Assembly: GCF_001718835.1 (NCBI RefSeq)
Contig: NZ_CP013443.1
Coordinates: 2,232,001-2,296,000 of the forward strand
Direction of reading: 5' to 3'
Origin: Burkholderia cepacia
GTDB taxonomy: Bacteria; Pseudomonadota; Gammaproteobacteria; Burkholderiales; Burkholderiaceae
DNA length: 64,000 nucleotides
Part shown: piece by piece, positions 46,724-54,844 of the stretch
Layout of the letters: every line of letters begins with the position of its first letter
How positions within the stretch are numbered: the first letter of the stretch is position 1
The notes under the pieces: generated by a model
What the model saw: the letters and a program-made list of their open reading frames with translations, nothing else
What the model was told of the DNA's origin: nothing
Databases searched by the model: none
Position numbers and translations under genes: made by a program

Positions 46724-47605
46724 TTACTGCTGCTTTGCTGCTGCGACTTGCGCGGCCACTTCGGCGGCGAAGTCGTCCTGGCGCTTCTCGATGCCTTCGC
46801 CGACGACGAACAGCGCGAACTTCTGCACTGCCGCATTCGCTGCCTTCAGCATCTGCTCGATCGTCTGCTTGTCGTTCTTCACGAACGTCTGGTTCAGCAG
46901 CGACACTTCCTTCAGGTACTTCTGGACGCTGCCGTCGACCATCTTCGCGACGATCTCGGCCGGCTTGCCCGATTCCGCAGCCTTCTGCTCGGCCACGCGG
47001 CGTTCCGTCTCGATCAGTTCCGCCGGCACGTCAGCCGACGACAGCGCGACCGGCTTCATTGCCGCGATGTGCATCGCGACGTCCTTGCCGACCTGCTCTT
47101 CCGCGCCCGTGTACTCGACGATCACGCCGATACGCGCGCCGTGCAGGTACGTTGCGATCTTGTTCGCGGTTTCGAAACGGACGAAACGGCGGATCGAGAC
47201 GTTCTCGCCGATCTTGCCGATCAGCGCCAGACGCACTGCGTCGACCGTCGAGCCTTCGAGCGGCAGCGCCGACAGTGCTGCCACGTCGGCCGGGTTCTGC
47301 GTCGCGACGAGTTCTGCAACCGTCTTCGAGAATGCGAGGAAGTCGTCGTTCTTCGCGACGAAGTCGGTTTCGCAGTTCAGTTCGACCAGCGCGCCTGCGT
47401 TGCCGCCGACGAACGATGCGACGACGCCTTCTGCCGTCACGCGCGATGCCGCCTTGCTTGCCTTGTTGCCGAGCTTGACGCGCAGCAGCTCTTCAGCCTT
47501 GGCCAGATCGCCGTCGGCTTCCGTCAGCGCCTTCTTGCACTCCATCATCGGTGCGTCGGTCTTTGCGCGCAGTTCTGCCACCATGCTTGCGGTAATTGCC
47601 GCCAT
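46724..47605 (-). CDS. tsf: Elongation factor Ts
   Basis: A 293-residue EF-Ts, nucleotide exchange factor for EF-Tu. The UBA-like N-terminus AAITASMVAELRAKTDAPMMECKKALTEADGDLAKAEELLR contains the family signature, followed by core domains with ELNCETDFVAKNDDF. The second of two adjacent ATGs (47605) has the better spacing from AGGAG. It follows rpsB with a terminator-like hairpin between. Confidence 0.98.
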   Translation of the reverse strand: MAAITASMVAELRAKTDAPMMECKKALTEADGDLAKAEELLRVKLGNKASKAASRVTAEGVVASFVGGNAGALVELNCETDFVAKNDDFLAFSKTVAELVATQNPADVAALSALPLEGSTVDAVRLALIGKIGENVSIRRFVRFETANKIATYLHGARIGVIVEYTGAEEQVGKDVAMHIAAMKPVALSSADVPAELIETERRVAEQKAAESGKPAEIVAKMVDGSVQKYLKEVSLLNQTFVKNDKQTIEQMLKAANAAVQKFALFVVGEGIEKRQDDFAAEVAAQVAAAKQQ

Positions 47606-47718
47606 CATTCGCTCCTTGAGTCTGTATTCACAACGCCGCCCGCTTGGACGCGAACGGCCGAAAATCGTTTCCGGACCCGCGCCGATTCGGCGCGATCAGG
47701 TCCGGCGCACAAGCTTAA

Positions 47719-47749
47719 AAAAAGGGGGCCTGTTGAGAGCCCCCTTTTT
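47719..47749 (-). terminator. rpsB-tsf intergenic terminator/attenuator
   Basis: An 11-bp stem AAAAAGGGGGC (47719-47729) with GCCCCCTTTTT (47739-47749) around a 9-base loop, and seven A on one side, which become a T-run on the minus strand. A partial terminator between rpsB and tsf is a known arrangement that sets the ratio of the two products. Confidence 0.85.
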
Positions 47750-47767
47750 GCGCCGGCTCGGGGCCAG

Positions 47768-48508
47768 TTACGCGTTTTCCTCGACGTACTCGTCGTCGCC
47801 GCGCGCGGCCTGGACCACTTCGTTGACCGCGTTCGCACGGCCTTCGAGGATCGCGTCGGCCACGCCTTCTGCGTACAGCGCGACAGCCTTGCTCGAGTCG
47901 TCGTTACCCGGGATCACGTAATCCACACCTTCCGGCGAGTGGTTCGTATCGACCACGGCGATGACCGGCACGCCCAGCTTGTTCGCTTCCGTGACGGCGA
48001 TCTTGTGGTAGCCGACGTCGACGACGAAGATTGCGTCCGGAATGCCGCCCATGTCCTTCACGCCGCCGATCGACTTCTGCAGCTTCGCGATTTCGCGTTC
48101 GAACAGCAGCGCTTCCTTCTTGCTCATCTTCTCGAGCTCGCCTGCCTCGACCGCCGCCTCCATGTCCTTCAGGCGCTTGATCGATACCTTCAGCGTCTTG
48201 AAGTTGGTCATCATGCCGCCGAGCCAGCGTGCGTTGACGTACGGCATGCCCGCACGCTGCGCTTCCTGGGCGATCGTGTCACGCGATTGACGCTTCGTGC
48301 CGACGAACAGGATCGTGCCGCGGTTCGCTGCCAGCTGGCGCACGTACTTCTGTGCGTCCGTGAACATCGGCAGCGTCTTTTCGAGGTTGATGATGTGAAT
48401 CTTGTTGCGGTGACCGAAAATGAACGGAGCCATCTTCGGGTTCCAGAAGCGCGTCTGGTGACCGAAGTGGACACCCGCTTCCAGCATTTGGCGCATCGTA
48501 ACTGCCAT
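47768..48508 (-). CDS. rpsB: 30S ribosomal protein S2
   Basis: A 246-residue S2. MAVTMRQMLEAGVHFGHQTRFWNPKMAPFIFG, VKDMGGIPDAIFVVDV and EANKLGVPVIAVVDTNHSPEGVDYVIPGNDDSSKAV are conserved. The start at 48508 is the family N-terminus. A leader of about 200 bases precedes it from the promoter at 48716-48745, a length suited to feedback control by S2, which is known in other bacteria. Confidence 0.98.
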   Translation of the reverse strand: MAVTMRQMLEAGVHFGHQTRFWNPKMAPFIFGHRNKIHIINLEKTLPMFTDAQKYVRQLAANRGTILFVGTKRQSRDTIAQEAQRAGMPYVNARWLGGMMTNFKTLKVSIKRLKDMEAAVEAGELEKMSKKEALLFEREIAKLQKSIGGVKDMGGIPDAIFVVDVGYHKIAVTEANKLGVPVIAVVDTNHSPEGVDYVIPGNDDSSKAVALYAEGVADAILEGRANAVNEVVQAARGDDEYVEENA

Positions 48509-48886
48509 GTAAATTCTCCACGAGGGTTGGGTCTTAAGCCGGCCGCCGTACCGCCGCGCGAACCCGCCCCGAAAGGCACGAATTCCGCGCGGCCGGCACC
48601 CTGGTTGCGCCGGCTTGCGATTCGGCACGTGCAAACGCCCGTGCCGTAAGCCTTTCACCGCGATGCCGCCCCGGAATGGGGCCACTACGGCATTTGGATG
48701 TCGACTTAGCCAAAGAGTATAGCACGCCGATTTGTCCGCTCTCAAGTCGCTCACCACTTTCGCTTGCCGCGCGGCAGCCTGCCGGACAATCCGCGAAAAC
48801 CCGCACCCGCGCCCGCCCGCAGGGGCTGCGACGCCCGCCAGAAGGTGCGATAATCCATTAATTCACCGCATTCCAGGCATACCTCG
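48509..48886 (-). promoter_or_regulatory. rpsB promoter and long leader; divergent map region
   Basis: 378 bp without a gene. The minus strand has a strong sigma-70 promoter: TTGAGA (48740-48745), an 18-base spacer and TATACT (48716-48721). The predicted transcript starts near 48709, leaving a leader of about 200 bases before rpsB, with G/C-rich segments able to fold. For the divergent map gene only a weak CTGCGA/GATAAT pair (48826-48854) is visible. Confidence 0.7.
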
Positions 48887-49702
48887 ATGGCTATTACGCT
48901 CAAAAACGAACACGATATCGCCGAGATGCGCGTCGCCTGCCGTCTCGCGAGCGAAGTGCTCGACTTCATCACGCCGCACGTCGTCGCGGGCATCACGACC
49001 GCCGAACTCGACCGCCTCTGCCACGAGTTCATGCTCAACGAGCAGGGCACGATCCCGGCACCGCTGAACTACCAGCCGCCCGGCTACCCGCCGTACCCGA
49101 AGGCCACCTGCATTTCGGTCAACGACGTGATCTGCCACGGCATTCCCGGCGAGAAGGTGATCAAGAACGGCGACGCGCTGAACATCGACATCACCGTGAT
49201 CAAGAACGGCTACTTCGGCGACACCAGCCGGATGTTCATCGTCGGCGAGGGCTCGATCCTCGCGAAGCGCCTCGTGCAGACCACCTACGAATGCATGTGG
49301 CTCGGCATCGACCAGGTCAAGCCCGGCGCGCACCTCGGCGACATCGGCTACGCGATCCAGAAGCACGCGGAAGCGCAGGGCTACAGCGTCGTGCGCGAAT
49401 ACTGCGGCCACGGCATCGGCACGGTGTTCCACGAGGATCCGCAGGTCGTCCACTACGGCCGTCCGGGCACCGGCATCGAACTGAAGGCCGGGATGATCTT
49501 CACGATCGAGCCGATGATCAACGCCGGCAAGCGCGACATCCGCACGATGCCCGACCAGTGGACGGTCAAGACGCGCGACCGCAGCCTGTCGGCGCAGTGG
49601 GAGCACACGGTGCTCGTCACCGAAACCGGCTACGAGGTGCTGACCGTGTCGGCCGGCACGCCGGCGCGCCCCGTGTTCGCGCAACCGGCCGCCGCGGTCT
49701 GA
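48887..49702 (+). CDS. map: Methionine aminopeptidase, type I
   Basis: A 271-residue enzyme that removes initiator Met. Metal ligands Asp101 and Asp112 are in NIDITVIKNGYFGDTSR; the catalytic His84 is in VICHGIPGEK; the remaining ligands are in GHGIGTVFHEDPQV, FTIEPMINAG and QWEHTVLVT. It lies opposite rpsB and 63 bases before glnD. Confidence 0.98.
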   Translation: MAITLKNEHDIAEMRVACRLASEVLDFITPHVVAGITTAELDRLCHEFMLNEQGTIPAPLNYQPPGYPPYPKATCISVNDVICHGIPGEKVIKNGDALNIDITVIKNGYFGDTSRMFIVGEGSILAKRLVQTTYECMWLGIDQVKPGAHLGDIGYAIQKHAEAQGYSVVREYCGHGIGTVFHEDPQVVHYGRPGTGIELKAGMIFTIEPMINAGKRDIRTMPDQWTVKTRDRSLSAQWEHTVLVTETGYEVLTVSAGTPARPVFAQPAAAV

Positions 49703-49765
49703 GCGCCGTCGCGCCAGCCCGCCCCATCCGCACCATCCGCACCACCTGCACCTGACCGGCCGCCC

Positions 49766-52342
49766 ATGAGCGCTCACGCCGCCCCCTCGCCCGACGCGCT
49801 GTCGCGGCGCGCCGAATTCAAGGCCGCCAAGACGGAGATGCTCGAGCGCTTTCGCCGCGCGACGAACGTCGCGTCGCTGATGCACGCGCTGTCGAAACTC
49901 ACCGACGATGCGCTCAAGCGCGTGTGGGACGACTGCGGGCTGCCCGCGACGCTCGCGCTCGTCGCCGTCGGCGGCTACGGGCGCGGCGAGCTCGCGCCCT
50001 ATTCCGACGTCGACATCCTCGTGCTGCTGCCCGATGCGCACGACCCGGCGCTCGACGCGCGGATCGAACGCTTCATCGGGATGGCGTGGGATCTCGGCCT
50101 CGAGATCGGCAGCAGCGTGCGCACGGTCGCGCAGTGCATCGAGGAGGCGTCGCAGGACGTCACGGTACAGACCTCGCTGCTGGAAGCGCGCCGCATCGTC
50201 GGCAGCACCGCGCTGTTCGAGCGCTTCACGGTGCGCTACCACGAGGCGCTCGACGCCCGCGCGTTCTTCACCGCGAAGGTGCTCGAGATGCGCCAGCGCC
50301 ACGCGAAGTTCCAGGACACGCCGTACAGCCTCGAGCCGAACGTGAAGGAAAGCCCCGGCGGGCTGCGCGACCTGCAGACGATCCTGTGGATCGCGCGCGC
50401 GGCGGGCTTCGGCAGCAGCTGGCGCGAACTCGACACCCGCGGCCTCATCACCGATCGCGAAGCGCGCGAGCTGCGCCGCAACGAAGGTTTCCTGAAGACG
50501 CTGCGCGCGCGGCTGCACGTGATCGCCGGCCGCCGCCAGGACATGCTCGTGTTCGACCTGCAGACGCAGGCGGCCGAGAGCTTCGGCTACCTGCCGACGC
50601 AGACCAAGCGCGCGAGCGAGCAGCTGATGCGCCGCTATTACTGGGCCGCGAAAGCCGTCACGCAGCTCGCGACGATCCTGATCCAGAACATCGAGGCGCA
50701 GCTCTTTCCCGCGACGAGCGGCATCACGCGCGTGCTGTCGCCCGACCGCTTCGTCGAGAAGCAGGGGATGCTCGAGATCGTCGACGACGGCGTGTTCGAG
50801 CGCCATCCCGACGCGATCCTCGAAGCGTTCCTGCTGTACGAGACGACCCGCGGCGTAAAGGGCCTGTCCGCCCGCACGCTGCGCGCGCTGTACAACTCGC
50901 GCGAGATCATGAACAACGCGTGGCGCCGCGATCCGCAGAACCGCGACACGTTCATGCGGATCCTGCAGCAGCCCGAAGGCATCACGCACGCGTTCCGGCT
51001 GATGAACCAGACGAGCGTGCTCGGCCGCTATCTGCTGAACTTCCGCCGCATCGTCGGCCAGATGCAGCACGACCTGTACCACGTGTACACGGTCGACCAG
51101 CACATCCTGATGGTGTTGCGCAACATCCGCCGCTTCGCGGTGGCCGAGCACGCGCACGAATATCCGTTCTGCAGCCAGTTGATCGGCAACTTCGAGCGCC
51201 CGTGGGTGCTGTACGTCGCCGCGCTGTTCCACGACATCGCGAAGGGCCGCGGCGGCGATCACTCGACGCTCGGGATGGCCGATGCGCGGCGCTTCTGCCG
51301 CGAGCATGGCATCGCCGGCGACGACGCGGCGCTGATCGTGTGGCTCGTCCAGCATCACCTGACGATGAGCCAGGTCGCGCAGAAGCAGGACACGAGCGAC
51401 CCCGAAGTCATCAAGCGCTTTGCCGAGGTCGTCGGCAACGAACGCTACCTCACCGCGCTGTACCTGCTGACCGTCGCCGACATCCGCGGCACGAGCCCGA
51501 AGGTGTGGAATACGTGGAAAGGCAAGCTGCTCGAGGACCTGTACCGCATCACGCTCGCGGTGCTCGGCGGGGCCAACCCCGACGCGCATTCGGAGCTGAA
51601 GTCGCGGCAGGAGCAGGCGCTCGCGCTGCTGCGCCTCGAGACCGTGCCCGACGACGCGCACCGCGCGCTGTGGGACCAGCTCGACGTCGGCTTCTTCCTG
51701 CGTCACGACGCGGCCGACATCGCGTGGCAGACACGCGTGCTGTACCGGCACGTGAACGCCGAGACCGCGATCGTCCGCGCGCGGCCGTCGCCGATCGGCG
51801 ACGCGCTGCAGGTGCTCGTGTACGTGAAGGATCGCCCCGACCTGTTCGCGGGCATCTGCGCGTATTTCGACCGCAACGGGCTGTCGGTGCTCGACGCGCG
51901 CGTCAGCACGACACGCCACGGTTATGCGCTCGACAACTTCATCGTCACGCAGACCGAACGCGACGTGCGCTACCGCGACATCGCGAATCTCGTCGAACAA
52001 CAGCTCGCGTCGCGGCTCACCGAAACCGCACCGCTGCCGGAGCCGTCCAAGGGCCGCCTGTCGAGGCTGTCCCGGACGTTTCCGATCACGCCGCGCGTCG
52101 ACCTGCGGGCCGACGAGCGCGGCCAGTACTACATCCTGTCCGTGTCGGCCAACGACCGGCCGGGCCTTCTCTATTCGATCGCGCGCGTACTCGCCGAGCA
52201 TCGGATCGGCGTCCATGCGGCGCGGATCAATACGCTCGGCGAACGCGTCGAGGACATCTTCCTGCTCGCGGGTGCCGGCCTGTCCGACAACCGCCTGCAG
52301 ATCCAGCTTGAAACCGAATTGCTGCGTGCGATCGCAGTCTGA
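49766..52342 (+). CDS. glnD: Bifunctional uridylyltransferase/uridylyl-removing enzyme GlnD
   Basis: An 858-residue glutamine sensor that modifies and demodifies PII proteins. The nucleotidyltransferase motif is GGYGRGELAPYSDVDILVL (residues 69-87). The HD hydrolase domain has ALFHDIAKGRGGDHSTLG. Two C-terminal ACT domains follow (VKDRPDLFAGICAYFDRNGLSVLDARV, then SANDRPGLLYSIARVLAEHRIGVHAARI). Length is normal. It is co-directional with map and the pseudouridine synthase. Confidence 0.98.
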   Translation: MSAHAAPSPDALSRRAEFKAAKTEMLERFRRATNVASLMHALSKLTDDALKRVWDDCGLPATLALVAVGGYGRGELAPYSDVDILVLLPDAHDPALDARIERFIGMAWDLGLEIGSSVRTVAQCIEEASQDVTVQTSLLEARRIVGSTALFERFTVRYHEALDARAFFTAKVLEMRQRHAKFQDTPYSLEPNVKESPGGLRDLQTILWIARAAGFGSSWRELDTRGLITDREARELRRNEGFLKTLRARLHVIAGRRQDMLVFDLQTQAAESFGYLPTQTKRASEQLMRRYYWAAKAVTQLATILIQNIEAQLFPATSGITRVLSPDRFVEKQGMLEIVDDGVFERHPDAILEAFLLYETTRGVKGLSARTLRALYNSREIMNNAWRRDPQNRDTFMRILQQPEGITHAFRLMNQTSVLGRYLLNFRRIVGQMQHDLYHVYTVDQHILMVLRNIRRFAVAEHAHEYPFCSQLIGNFERPWVLYVAALFHDIAKGRGGDHSTLGMADARRFCREHGIAGDDAALIVWLVQHHLTMSQVAQKQDTSDPEVIKRFAEVVGNERYLTALYLLTVADIRGTSPKVWNTWKGKLLEDLYRITLAVLGGANPDAHSELKSRQEQALALLRLETVPDDAHRALWDQLDVGFFLRHDAADIAWQTRVLYRHVNAETAIVRARPSPIGDALQVLVYVKDRPDLFAGICAYFDRNGLSVLDARVSTTRHGYALDNFIVTQTERDVRYRDIANLVEQQLASRLTETAPLPEPSKGRLSRLSRTFPITPRVDLRADERGQYYILSVSANDRPGLLYSIARVLAEHRIGVHAARINTLGERVEDIFLLAGAGLSDNRLQIQLETELLRAIAV

Positions 52343-52358
52343 ATGAATTCCAGCGTTT

Positions 52359-54194
52359 ATGCGCACCAAATTAACCGTCAAGAATCCGAAGCCGGCGTCG
52401 CCGACCCGCGCCCCTGTCCGCTCCGGCAGCCTCGTCGCCCGCAAGGCGGTGCGCCCCGCTGCGCCGCCCGCAGGGGACAAGCCGGCCCGCCCGAAGAAGG
52501 CGTCCCCGGCCGCCGCCGGCGAACGCTCGTTCAAGCCGCGCGGCGCGGCAGGCGCCGAGCGCCCGGGCGCGGATCGCGCACCGGCGAAACGTCCGCCGCG
52601 TGACGGCAGCGCCGAGCGCAGCTATCGCGGCGGCGATGCGAAGCCCACCGGCCGCACCGAACAACGTGGCGCGGGCCGCCCCGGCGATAGCCGCCCGTAT
52701 CGCAGCGCGGAAGGCAAGCCCGGCGCGCGTGGCGAGCGCGGCGAATCTCGCCCGTATCGCGACAAGGATGCGAAACCCGCAGGACGCACCGAACGCGGCG
52801 AGCGCCGCCCCGGCGAAGACCGTCCGTATCGCAACGCGGAAGGCAAGCCCGCCGCGCGTGGCGAACGCGGCGAATCCCGCCCGTACCGCGGCACGGACGC
52901 GAAACCTGCGGGCCGCACCGAGCGCGGCGAACGTGGCGAATCGCGCTATCGCGACAAGGACGCAAAATTCGCAGGACGCGCCGAACGCGGTGAAGGCCGC
53001 CCGTACCGCAGCGCGGAGGGCAAGCCAGCCGCACGCGGCGAGCGCAGCGACACCCGCCCGTATCGGAGCACGGATGCGAATCCCGCAGGCGAGCGCCGCA
53101 GCGCCGACGGCAAGTTCAGCCGAGGCAAACCCGACGCACGCCCGGCCCGCCGCGGCGACGACGATGCGCGGCCCCGTCGTGCGAGCGCCGGCGCCGAAGG
53201 CGGCAAGCGCCCCTATCGCGACACGACAGGCGGCGAAGGCGCGAAGCGCAGCTTCGGCGACCGCCGCACGTCGTCCGACCGCCCGGCCCGCGCGCCGCGC
53301 GACGGCGATCGCGCCGCGCGCGGCCCGAACGCCCCCGCCAAGCGCGGCGCTGCCGAACGGCCGTCGGCCGGCGCGGGCTTCAAGACCGCGCAACCGGTCA
53401 AGCGCCGGGCATCCGACGTGGATCGCGGCGACGAGTCCGGCCTGATGCGCCTGTCGAAGCGGATGTCCGAGCTCGGCATGTGCTCGCGCCGCGAAGCCGA
53501 CGAATGGATCGAAAAGGGTTGGGTGCTCGTCGACGGCGAACGCATCGACACGCTCGGCACCAAGGTCCGCGCCGACCAGAAGATCGAGATCGACGAGCGC
53601 GCGAGCGCCGCGCAGGCTGCGCAAGTGACGATCCTGCTGCACAAGCCCGTCGGTTACGTGTCGGGCCAGGCGGAAGACGGCTACGAGCCCGCAGCCGTGC
53701 TGATCACGCGCGCGAACCGCTGGAGCGGCGACCATTCGCCGGTACGCTTCTCGCCGCAGCACCTGCACGCGCTCGCACCGGCCGGCCGCCTGGACATCGA
53801 TTCGACCGGCCTGCTCGTGCTGACGCAGAACGGCGTGATCGCGAAGCAGCTGATCGGCGAGCAGTCGGATATCGACAAGGAATACCTGGTGCGCGTGCGC
53901 TTCGGCGAACGGCTGATCGACATCGACCAGCACTTCCCGGCGGAATCGCTCGCGAAGCTGCGTCACGGCCTCGAGCTCGACGGCGTCGCGCTGAAGCCGG
54001 CGATGGTCAGCTGGCAGAACGGCGAGCAGTTGCGCTTCGTGCTGCGCGAAGGCAAGAAGCGCCAGATCCGTCGCATGTGCGAACTGGTGGGCCTCGACGT
54101 GATCGGCCTGAAGCGCGTCCGGATGGGCCGCGTGATGCTCGGCGCCCTGCCGCAGGGGCAATGGCGCTATCTGTCGGCCGACGAGACGTTCTGA
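52359..54194 (+). CDS. rRNA pseudouridine synthase (RluF-like) with long repetitive N-terminus
   Basis: A 611-residue protein. The C-terminal 245 residues are an S4 domain (MRLSKRMSELGMCSRREADEWIEKGWVLVDGERI) followed by an RsuA/RluB-E-F-type pseudouridine synthase with the catalytic Asp in APAGRLDIDSTGLLVLTQNG and the C-terminal LREGKKRQIRRMCELVGLDVIGLKRVRMG. The style is closest to E. coli RluF, which acts on 23S rRNA position 2604. The first 360 residues are a disordered, very basic region of imperfect repeats built from SRPYR-x-x-D/E-A/G-KP-x-x-R-x-ERGE units, about 52640-53100 in DNA. It starts 16 bases after glnD. The target is inferred; the extension may bind RNA. Confidence 0.9.
   Translation: MRTKLTVKNPKPASPTRAPVRSGSLVARKAVRPAAPPAGDKPARPKKASPAAAGERSFKPRGAAGAERPGADRAPAKRPPRDGSAERSYRGGDAKPTGRTEQRGAGRPGDSRPYRSAEGKPGARGERGESRPYRDKDAKPAGRTERGERRPGEDRPYRNAEGKPAARGERGESRPYRGTDAKPAGRTERGERGESRYRDKDAKFAGRAERGEGRPYRSAEGKPAARGERSDTRPYRSTDANPAGERRSADGKFSRGKPDARPARRGDDDARPRRASAGAEGGKRPYRDTTGGEGAKRSFGDRRTSSDRPARAPRDGDRAARGPNAPAKRGAAERPSAGAGFKTAQPVKRRASDVDRGDESGLMRLSKRMSELGMCSRREADEWIEKGWVLVDGERIDTLGTKVRADQKIEIDERASAAQAAQVTILLHKPVGYVSGQAEDGYEPAAVLITRANRWSGDHSPVRFSPQHLHALAPAGRLDIDSTGLLVLTQNGVIAKQLIGEQSDIDKEYLVRVRFGERLIDIDQHFPAESLAKLRHGLELDGVALKPAMVSWQNGEQLRFVLREGKKRQIRRMCELVGLDVIGLKRVRMGRVMLGALPQGQWRYLSADETF
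52640..53100 (+). repeat. In-frame degenerate repeats in the pseudouridine synthase gene
   Basis: Six to seven imperfect repeats, each about 60-75 bases and coding for variants of RPYRSAEGKPAARGERGES or YRDKDAKPAGRTERGERG. The recurring nucleotide strings CCCGTATCG and GGCGAACGCGGCGA make them likely to expand or contract by slippage or recombination without breaking the frame. Confidence 0.75.
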
Positions 54195-54239
54195 CGGCGG
54201 TTCCGACGGCCCTACGCGGCGCGTCTGCGCACGTTACGA

Positions 54240-54271
54240 AAAAGCCCGCCGTGTTTTTCCGGCGGGCTTTT
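54240..54271. terminator. Bidirectional terminator between the synthase gene and def
   Basis: A 12-bp perfect stem AAAAGCCCGCCG with CGGCGGGCTTTT and an 8-base loop containing TTTTT, located between convergent genes. Confidence 0.88.
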
Positions 54272-54313
54272 CTCATTCCGGCGGGCAACGCGAGCGATCG
54301 CGCCCGTCCCGCG

Positions 54314-54844
54314 TCAGTCGTCCGTCGCGTCGAGCCCCGGGAACAGCACTTCCGTGAAACCGAAGCGCGTGAAATCGGTGATCCGCATCGGATACAGCTT
54401 GCCGATCAGGTGATCGTATTCGTGCTGGACCACGCGCGCGTGAAAACCGTCGGCAACACGATCGATCTTCTCGCCGAACTGGTCAAAGCCGCTGTAGCGC
54501 ACCTTTGCGTAGCGGCTGACGACGCCGCGCATGCCCGGCACCGACAGGCAGCCCTCCCAGCCCTCTTCCATGTCCGGCGGCATGTACTCGACCTTCGGGT
54601 TGATCAGCACGGTCTCGGGCACCGGCGGCGCTTCCGGGTAGCGGTTGTTGTTGCCGAAGCCGAAGATGATGATCTGCAGCCCGACGCCGATCTGCGGCGC
54701 GGCCAGGCCGGCACCGTTCGCATGGTGCATCGTCTCGAACATGTCCGCGACGATCTCGTGCAGCTCGGGTGTATCGAACCGCTCGACCGGCTTGGCGACT
54801 TCGAGCAGGCGCGGATCGCCCATCTTCAGGATCTCGCGAATCAT
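54314..54844 (-). CDS. def: Peptide deformylase
   Basis: A 176-residue deformylase that removes formyl groups from nascent proteins. All three metal-site motifs are present: GAGLAAPQIGV, EGWEGCLSVPG with the Cys ligand, and VVQHEYDHLIG (HExxH). The ATG at 54844 overlaps the ligA stop by four bases. It is probably a second deformylase, as Burkholderia usually has another def next to fmt; that is from general knowledge. Confidence 0.95.
   Translation of the reverse strand: MIREILKMGDPRLLEVAKPVERFDTPELHEIVADMFETMHHANGAGLAAPQIGVGLQIIIFGFGNNNRYPEAPPVPETVLINPKVEYMPPDMEEGWEGCLSVPGMRGVVSRYAKVRYSGFDQFGEKIDRVADGFHARVVQHEYDHLIGKLYPMRITDFTRFGFTEVLFPGLDATDD

Noticed and set aside
46610..46740. CTTACGG/CTTACTG triplicate and G/C-rich repeats between pyrH and tsf
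   Set aside because: Short, low-complexity, and partly at the tsf end; no evidence of function.
48863..52534. 1223-codon open frame on the minus strand opposite map and glnD
   Set aside because: It is antisense to two clearly recognisable conserved genes. High G+C in third positions keeps opposite frames open; its composition (long runs of R, D, H, V, A) has no domain pattern.
52371..54161. 596-codon minus-strand frame opposite the pseudouridine synthase
   Set aside because: It arises from the repetitive G/C-rich codons of the real gene. The plus-strand protein has a full S4 and synthase domain.
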